Shown one piece after another: positions 58,768-64,000 of a stretch of DNA of 64,000 nt. Both the position numbers and the translations under genes were made by a program. Source of the stretch: Rhodopseudomonas infernalis (GTDB lineage: Bacteria; Pseudomonadota; Alphaproteobacteria; Rhizobiales; Xanthobacteraceae); the NCBI RefSeq assembly GCF_022271405.1, contig NZ_JAJNAL010000006.1, positions 1-64,000 of the forward strand. Reading direction: 5' to 3'. The notes under the pieces are model-generated. The model did not search any database, had not been told where the DNA came from, and saw only the letters and a list, made by a program, of their open reading frames with translations. Numbering within the stretch: the stretch's first letter is position 1; every line of letters starts with the position of its first letter.

Positions 58768-61146
58768 ATGCTGTGGGACACCGGGGACGCCGAAGCTCTG
58801 TTGCGGACCTATGAGGCGACGCCGTTGGCGGACCTGCTCGCCGAGGCCGCGACGCTGGCGCGCGATGGCCATCGCCATGTGATCAGCTACTCGCGCAAGG
58901 TGTTCGTGCCTCTGACGCGGCTGTGCCGCGACAGCTGCGGCTATTGCACCTTCGCCAAGACGCCGCGCCAGGTCGAGGCGGCGTATCTGTCGCCCGAGGA
59001 GGTGCTGACGATCGTGCGCGCCGGGCAGGCCGCCGGCTGCCACGAGGCGCTGCTGACGCTCGGCGACAAGCCGGAGCTGCGCTACGCCGCGGCGCGCGAG
59101 TTTCTCGCCGCGCAGGGCGTCGCCACCACGGCCGAGTATGTCGAGAAGATCTGCAAGCTCATTCTTGCCGAGACCGGCCTGCTGCCGCACGTCAATGCCG
59201 GGGTGATGAGCGAGGCCGAGACCGCGCGGCTGCGCAAGGTGAGCGTATCGCAGGGCATCATGCTGGAGAGCATCTCCGAGCGGCTGTGCGAGCGCGGCGA
59301 GGCGCATTTCGGCTCGCCGGACAAATTGCCGGAGGTGCGGCTTGAGGCGATCGCGGCCGCGGGCCGGCTGCGGGTGCCGTTCACCAGCGGCATTCTGATC
59401 GGCATCGGCGAAACCCGGCTCGAGCGGGTGCAATCGCTGCTGGCGCTGCGCTCTCTGCATCGGCGCTATGGTCATCTGCAGGAAATCATCGTGCAGAATT
59501 TCCGCGCCAAAGCGGATACAAAGTTTGCCGGTCACCACGAGCCGGGGCTCGACGACCTGCTGTGGACCACGGCCGTGACGCGGCTGATCTTCGGGCCGCA
59601 GATGAACATCCAGGTCCCGCCCAATCTCAGCTACGCGGATTTCCCACGGCTGCTGGAAGCCGGCATCAACGACTGGGGCGGGATTTCGCCGGTCACAGCC
59701 GATCACGTCAATCCGGAGGCGCCATGGCCGGAGATCGAGCGGCTGCGGCAGGCGACCGAGGCCGCCGGGCTGACGCTGCAGCCGCGACTTGCGGTGTATC
59801 CCGCCTATGTCCGTGGTGCGGCGGACTGGATCGATCCCGCGTTGCGACCCAAGGTCCTCAAAGCCGTCGATGCCGACGGCTTCGCGCGCGACGACGGCTG
59901 GATGCCGGGCGGATTGGCCGGGATCCCGGCGGCCCGCGCTGCGCGTCGCAGCGATATGTCACTGGATGCCCTCGTTGCCCGGGCCGCGGGTGGCGCGCGG
60001 CTGGCGCAGAGCGAGGTGCAGGCGCTGTTCGGCGCCCGCGGCGGCGATGTCGAGATGATCTGCGAGGCGGCGGACGCGGTGCGCGCGGCATCGAGCGGCG
60101 AGATCGTGCGCTACGTCGTCAACCGCAATATCAACTACACCAATGTCTGCAGCTACACCTGCAAATTCTGCGCGTTCTCCAAAGGCAAGACCCACGACCA
60201 TCTGCGCGGGCGGCCTTACGACCTGTCGCTCGAAGAGGTGGCGCGGCGCGCCCGCGAGGCGTGGGAGCGCGGCGCGACCGAAGTCTGCATGCAGGGCGGC
60301 ATCAATCCGCACTACACCGGCCGGACCTATGTGGACCTGCTGCGCGCCGTGAAGAACGAAGTGCCGCAGATGCACGTTCACGCGTTCTCTCCCCTGGAAG
60401 TGAGCCAGGGCGCCGCGACGCTCGGCATGCCGGTGGTCGATTATCTGGCGATGCTGCGCGACGAAGGCCTCGGCTCGCTGCCCGGCACCGCTGCCGAGAT
60501 CCTCGACGACAAGGTGCGGCAGATCATCTGCGCCGACAAGCTCAACACGCAGATCTGGCTCGATATCGTGCGCAGTGCCCACCAGGTCGGTCTGCGCACC
60601 ACGGCGACGATCATGTTCGGGCATGTCGAAGGCTCCGACAGCTGGGCCGCGCATCTGCTGCGGATTCGGGACTTGCAGGAAGAGACCGGCGGCTTCACCG
60701 AGTTCGTGCCGCTGCCGTTCATCCACATGGAAGCGCCGATGTCGCTGCGCGGCCAGGCGCGCAGCGGGCCGACCTGGCGTGAGGTCCGGCTGATGCACGC
60801 GGTGGCGCGGCTGGTGCTGCATCCGCTGATCACCAACATCCAGGCCTCCTGGGTGAAGCTCGGCGAGCCCGGCGTCGCCAGTCTGCTGCGCTCCGGGGTC
60901 AACGATCTCGGCGGCACGCTGATGAACGAGAGCATCTCGCGCGCCGCCGGCACCCAGCATGGTCAGGAGCTGCCGCCGGAGGCGATGGAAGCGCTGATCA
61001 CGCGAGCCGGGCGCGTCGTCGAGCAGCGCACGACGCTGTATCGCGCGGTCGACGCCGAGCGCCGCGATGCCAGCTTCGCCGCGCCGGAGCTGCAGGATCT
61101 GGTGATGACGCCGTTCGTGCCGAAGCAGATGGCCGTGGCGCGATGA
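58768..61146 (+). CDS. fbiC: FbiC, F0 synthase (CofG-CofH fusion)
   Basis: This 792-residue protein has two radical-SAM halves. The N-terminal CofG half has CRDSCGYC (Cys53, Cys57, Cys60) and the C-terminal CofH half has CSYTCKFC (Cys461, Cys465, Cys468). Both three-cysteine sites for 4Fe-4S are intact. FbiC joins tyrosine and 5-amino-6-ribitylaminouracil to make F0, the deazaflavin core of coenzyme F420. The fused form is known from actinobacteria and some proteobacteria; archaea use separate proteins. The gene lies 77 bases after the DSD1 gene and overlaps CofC by ATGA. It is rare to see F420 synthesis beside a catabolic operon. Confidence 0.95.
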   Translation: MLWDTGDAEALLRTYEATPLADLLAEAATLARDGHRHVISYSRKVFVPLTRLCRDSCGYCTFAKTPRQVEAAYLSPEEVLTIVRAGQAAGCHEALLTLGDKPELRYAAAREFLAAQGVATTAEYVEKICKLILAETGLLPHVNAGVMSEAETARLRKVSVSQGIMLESISERLCERGEAHFGSPDKLPEVRLEAIAAAGRLRVPFTSGILIGIGETRLERVQSLLALRSLHRRYGHLQEIIVQNFRAKADTKFAGHHEPGLDDLLWTTAVTRLIFGPQMNIQVPPNLSYADFPRLLEAGINDWGGISPVTADHVNPEAPWPEIERLRQATEAAGLTLQPRLAVYPAYVRGAADWIDPALRPKVLKAVDADGFARDDGWMPGGLAGIPAARAARRSDMSLDALVARAAGGARLAQSEVQALFGARGGDVEMICEAADAVRAASSGEIVRYVVNRNINYTNVCSYTCKFCAFSKGKTHDHLRGRPYDLSLEEVARRAREAWERGATEVCMQGGINPHYTGRTYVDLLRAVKNEVPQMHVHAFSPLEVSQGAATLGMPVVDYLAMLRDEGLGSLPGTAAEILDDKVRQIICADKLNTQIWLDIVRSAHQVGLRTTATIMFGHVEGSDSWAAHLLRIRDLQEETGGFTEFVPLPFIHMEAPMSLRGQARSGPTWREVRLMHAVARLVLHPLITNIQASWVKLGEPGVASLLRSGVNDLGGTLMNESISRAAGTQHGQELPPEAMEALITRAGRVVEQRTTLYRAVDAERRDASFAAPELQDLVMTPFVPKQMAVAR

Positions 61147-61742
61147 CCCACGTCCTGATCCCCTGCAAACCGCTCGATTGCGGCAAGTCGCGGCTGGCCG
61201 GTGCGCTCGATCCGAGCGGCCGGCGCTGGCTGTGCGAGCGCATGCTGCGCCAGACGCTGGCGGCGGCCGCGGCGGCTTTCGGGGCGGAGCAGGTGAGGGT
61301 GGTGAGCGCGGACGCGCAGGTCCGCCGCGTCGCGGCGACGTGGGGCGTCGGCGTGATCGACGACAGGACCCATGATCTCAACGGCGCGCTGGGCAATGCG
61401 CGGCACGAGTTGCAGCGCACCATCGCGACGCTCACGCGCCTGATGATCCTGCCGATCGATCTGCCTTACGTCGAGCCCGTCATCCTGCGCCGCGTCGCCG
61501 CCGAGCAGGCCGCGGTCGTGATCGTGCCGGACCGCAAATTCGATGGCACCAATCTGCTTTGCGTCGACGCGCGCACCGCGGCTTCATTTCCGTTCGCTTA
61601 TGGCCCGCGCAGTTTTCAGCATCACTTCGGCGCAGCGCGCAGGCTCGGTGTGACGCCCGCCATTCTGGTCGATCAGCGTCTCGCCTTCGACCTCGACTTG
61701 CCCGACGATTATCGACAGTGGGCTGAGCACGTCGCCGCCTGA
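61143..61742 (+). CDS. cofC: CofC/FbiD, phospholactate (phosphoenolpyruvate) guanylyltransferase
   Basis: This 199-residue protein is a small nucleotidyltransferase. MTHVLIPCKPLDCGKSRLAG shows the nucleotide-binding start (CKPLDCGKSRL), LMILPIDLPYV the metal site, and PDRKFDGTNLLCV the substrate loop. CofC/FbiD activates 2-phospholactate or phosphoenolpyruvate with GTP for attachment to F0. It overlaps FbiC, so two of the four core F420 genes are here; the transferase CofD/FbiA and the glutamyl ligase CofE/FbiB are not in the window. A 238-base gap follows with its own promoter for the next genes. Confidence 0.93.
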   Translation: MTHVLIPCKPLDCGKSRLAGALDPSGRRWLCERMLRQTLAAAAAAFGAEQVRVVSADAQVRRVAATWGVGVIDDRTHDLNGALGNARHELQRTIATLTRLMILPIDLPYVEPVILRRVAAEQAAVVIVPDRKFDGTNLLCVDARTAASFPFAYGPRSFQHHFGAARRLGVTPAILVDQRLAFDLDLPDDYRQWAEHVAA

Positions 61743-61905
61743 CAGAAGGCGGAGCTGATCGTCGCTACGCATCCCCGCGCGACGACAAGCGAGTGTGCGG
61801 TTGCGCCGCGCCGTTCCGTCGTTGCCGCCGCTTGGGTGGCGAAACTGCTGCCGATTGCAGCATATTCTTGCACAACTCATCACCAACGAAAGCTGGTGCG
61901 CGAAC

Positions 61906-61970
61906 TTGACGGCGCCGCCCAAAATCTTTTAGTGTTCTTGCTACGGGAACGACGTTCCGAAAAACGGAAC
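61906..61970 (+). promoter_or_regulatory. Promoter and double dyad before the second M24 gene
   Basis: TTGACG (61906-61911), 16 bases, TTTAGT (61928-61933) resemble a promoter. Downstream are GGAACGACGTTCC (61946-61958, perfect palindrome) and GTTCCG-AAAAA-CGGAAC (61954-61970, perfect), sharing an arm. The first matches GGAACGGCGTACC in the IclR-ABC region at 11 of 13 bases, which points to one shared regulator. Confidence 0.6.
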
Positions 61971-61980
61971 GTATCAAAGT

Positions 61981-63180
61981 ATGGACGTTGCAATGCTCGC
62001 CAATATCGATCGGCTCAATGCGGGAATGAAGCAGGCGTCGCTCGCGGCGCTGGTCGCGACGATGCCGGAGAACGTCACCTATGCGAGCGGGTTCTGGGCG
62101 ATGAGCCAGTGGATCCGCCGCGGCCCGCAGGCTTACGCGCTGCTGCCGGCGCCGGGCAGCGGCGAGCCGGCGGTGATCGCCTCGACCGGCCTGATCGATC
62201 TGGTCGCCGACGCCGAAGTCTGGGTGAAGGACATTCGCCGCTTCGGCGGATTTTCGGTGAACAAGACGGAGGGCGTGGAGCTCGAGCCGCATGATCAGCG
62301 CATCGACGCCTTGCTGGCGCAGCAGGACGACGGCGACGCCGTCAAGGCGCTGGTCAAGGTGATCAAGGATCGCGGGCTGCAGAACGCGCGCATCGGCGTC
62401 GACGAAATCGGCATCCTGCCGCAATATTGGGATCAGCTCGCCGAGGCGCTGCCGGGCGCGACGCTGGTGCGGGCGGCCGACATCTTCCGCTACGCGCGGG
62501 CGATCAAGACGACGGAGGAGATCGTGCGGCTGCGCAAGTCCGCGCAGATCGCCGACATGTCGATCAGTGCGGCGCTCGCGGTCGCCAAAGTTGGTGCCAC
62601 CGAGAACGATCTGGCGCGGGCGTTTCACACCAAGACCATCGTCGAGGGCGGAATGCCCGTGCTCGGCTGCATCGGCGTCGGCGCGCGCAGCGCCGGCACC
62701 AATGTGCAGCCGACCGATCGCGAGCTGATCGCCGGCGACATCATCCGCTTCGACGTCGGCGGGCGCTACAAGCACTACCGCGCCGACATCGCGCGCAATG
62801 GCGTGCTCGGCGAGCCGGACGCGAAGACCGTCAAGTATCATCGCGCGATCTGCGTCGGGCTCGACCGCGCCATCGAGATGATCAAGCCGGGCGTCAAGGC
62901 CGCCGATGTGTTCAACGCGGCGGTGGAGACCGTGCGCCGCGAGGGCATTCCGCATTATCAGCGCAGCCATGTCGGTCACGGCATCGGGCTCGACGGCTAC
63001 GACGCGCCGAACATCGCGCCGTCCAGCAAGGACGTGTTCGAGGAGGGCATGGTGATCTGCGTGGAGACGCCGTACTACGAGATCGGCTATGCGGGCCTCC
63101 AGGTCGAGGACACGCTGGTTGTCACCAGGGACGGTGTGGATTCGTTCATGCTGTCCGACACGGCGCTGCGGGTGCTCTGA
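61981..63180 (+). CDS. M24-family metallohydrolase 2 (paralogue of the first)
   Basis: This protein has 399 residues. The five metal ligands are Asp258, Asp269, His333, Glu362 and Glu376, in the same motif contexts as in the first M24 protein (RFDVG, GHGIG, VETPYYE, QVEDT). FWAMSQWIRRGPQAYAL near 38 is almost the same as in the paralogue, so the two form one subfamily and arose by duplication. Comparison suggests ATG 61993 (MLANIDRLN) as an alternative start aligned with the paralogue; no clear ribosome site marks either. The stop overlaps the threonine-synthase-like gene. Substrate unknown; cleavage of an amide bond in the imported compound is the working idea. Confidence 0.88.
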   Translation: MDVAMLANIDRLNAGMKQASLAALVATMPENVTYASGFWAMSQWIRRGPQAYALLPAPGSGEPAVIASTGLIDLVADAEVWVKDIRRFGGFSVNKTEGVELEPHDQRIDALLAQQDDGDAVKALVKVIKDRGLQNARIGVDEIGILPQYWDQLAEALPGATLVRAADIFRYARAIKTTEEIVRLRKSAQIADMSISAALAVAKVGATENDLARAFHTKTIVEGGMPVLGCIGVGARSAGTNVQPTDRELIAGDIIRFDVGGRYKHYRADIARNGVLGEPDAKTVKYHRAICVGLDRAIEMIKPGVKAADVFNAAVETVRREGIPHYQRSHVGHGIGLDGYDAPNIAPSSKDVFEEGMVICVETPYYEIGYAGLQVEDTLVVTRDGVDSFMLSDTALRVL

Positions 63181-64000
63181 TGGCGAAGGTCAAAGGGCTG
63201 CAGTGCCTGCGCTGCGACGCCCTTTATCCCCCGGATCACTACGCCGACGACTGCCCGGTGTGCCGGCCGGTGGTGCGGAGCAATCTGGTGGTCGCCTATG
63301 ATCAGCCGATCGCCTTGCGCAAGCCGGGCGCGGCCGGCGCCGGGCTGTCGACCGGGCTGTGGCGCTACGGCGACGTGCTGCCGGTGAGCGAGGCTGAAGC
63401 CGTGTCGCTCGGCGAGGGCGGCTCGCCTCTGCATCATCTGCGGAACGTTGGTGAGCAGCTCGGCCTCAAGCAACTCTACGGCAAGGACGAGAGCGGCAAT
63501 CCGACCTGGTCGTTCAAGGATCGTCTCGCCTGCATGGCGGTGTCGGTCGCCAAGCAGATGGGCGCCAGGACCATCGTGTCGAGTTCCTCTGGCAACGCCG
63601 GCGCGGCCGCCGCCGCTTATGCGGCGAAGGCCGGCATTCCCTGCGTCGTCTTCACGTTCGGCTGGGCTGCCGGGCCGATGGTGACGCAGATGCGCGCCTA
63701 CGGCGCCAAGGTCGTCACCGTGCCGGAAAAGGAAGACCGCTGGCGGTTCATGGAACACGCCGTGAGGCAGTATGGCTGGTTCCCGACCTCGCCGTTCTTC
63801 GGCCCCGCGGTCGGCTCCAACCCTTACGGCATCGAGGGCTACAAGACGCTGGCCTACGAAACCGTGGAGCAGCTCGGCTGGCGCGCGCCGGATTGGTGCA
63901 TCCTGCCGGTGTGCTACGGCGACGCCCTGATCGGGATGTGGCGCGGTTTCAGCGAGATGATGGCGGCGGGCTGGATCGACCGCATGCCGAAGATGGTCGC
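63180..64000 (+). CDS. Threonine-synthase-like PLP enzyme, 3' partial
   Basis: The gene opens at ATG 63180, overlapping the previous stop, and stays open to the window edge (273 codons seen). Residues 9-28 hold a zinc ribbon, Cys9, Cys12, Cys25 and Cys28 (CLRC, CPVC). Fold-type II PLP features follow: GEGGSPLHHLRN, NPTWSFKDR with the PLP lysine Lys113, and SSSSGNAGAAAAAYAAKAGIP for phosphate binding. The zinc ribbon plus barrel is typical of threonine synthase and of related ammonia-lyases and beta-elimination enzymes. Its place in a catabolic cluster argues for a lyase acting on a pathway amino acid and not for biosynthesis. Confidence 0.88.
   Translation, partial: MAKVKGLQCLRCDALYPPDHYADDCPVCRPVVRSNLVVAYDQPIALRKPGAAGAGLSTGLWRYGDVLPVSEAEAVSLGEGGSPLHHLRNVGEQLGLKQLYGKDESGNPTWSFKDRLACMAVSVAKQMGARTIVSSSSGNAGAAAAAYAAKAGIPCVVFTFGWAAGPMVTQMRAYGAKVVTVPEKEDRWRFMEHAVRQYGWFPTSPFFGPAVGSNPYGIEGYKTLAYETVEQLGWRAPDWCILPVCYGDALIGMWRGFSEMMAAGWIDRMPKMV

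Overview
The window is high-GC DNA (G or C in most third codon positions) from an alphaproteobacterium, most likely Bradyrhizobium/Rhodopseudomonas-like. The evidence is a GapR/DUF2312 protein, a MPGLDPGIR-type palindromic repeat, an AAPIGA-encoding palindromic repeat, and the style of the host genes. Taxonomy is inference; no rRNA or marker gene is present.

Positions 1 to about 43.8 kb are the right part of a prophage, whose left end and integrase lie outside the window. Its early operon (1-15.7 kb, nearly all ATGA-coupled) carries a ParB/MT-A70 fusion, a C5 cytosine methylase, a helicase-methylase, a phage GapR, TSCPD and ASCH proteins, a PD-(D/E)XK-like nuclease, an SNF2-type helicase, a replication initiator with an iteron cluster inside the gene, and a NusG-like protein. 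The head module (16-25 kb) is lambda-like: terminase, portal, S49 protease, decoration protein and capsid. The tail (25-37.9 kb) is contractile and Mu-like: sheath, tube, a chaperone with a -1 frameshift, tape measure, circularization protein and gp45-gp48-like baseplate proteins. Adhesins and a lysis cassette follow (36-42.8 kb) up to a strong terminator. Two small minus-strand genes and a 5' fragment of tRNA-Cys (43.79-43.83 kb) mark the probable attachment boundary.

Positions 43.8-46.5 kb are host genes: a small protein, a secreted Gly/Trp-rich protein and a polytopic membrane protein.

Positions 46.7-64 kb hold what I regard as the most interesting system. It combines an apparently IclR-regulated catabolic cluster with genes for coenzyme F420 synthesis. 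It contains two paralogous M24 creatinase/aminopeptidase-fold hydrolases, two LLM flavin/F420 oxidoreductases, a nitrate/sulfonate-type ABC importer, a three-subunit molybdenum hydroxylase, a D-threonine-aldolase/D-serine-dehydratase-like PLP enzyme, FbiC (CofG-CofH fusion), CofC and a threonine-synthase-like PLP enzyme that runs off the end. Nested dyads over the predicted promoters of the ABC operon and of the second M24 gene look like operators of one regulon. The likely job is import, hydroxylation, F420-dependent reduction, hydrolysis and lyase cleavage of an unknown, probably nitrogen-containing compound.
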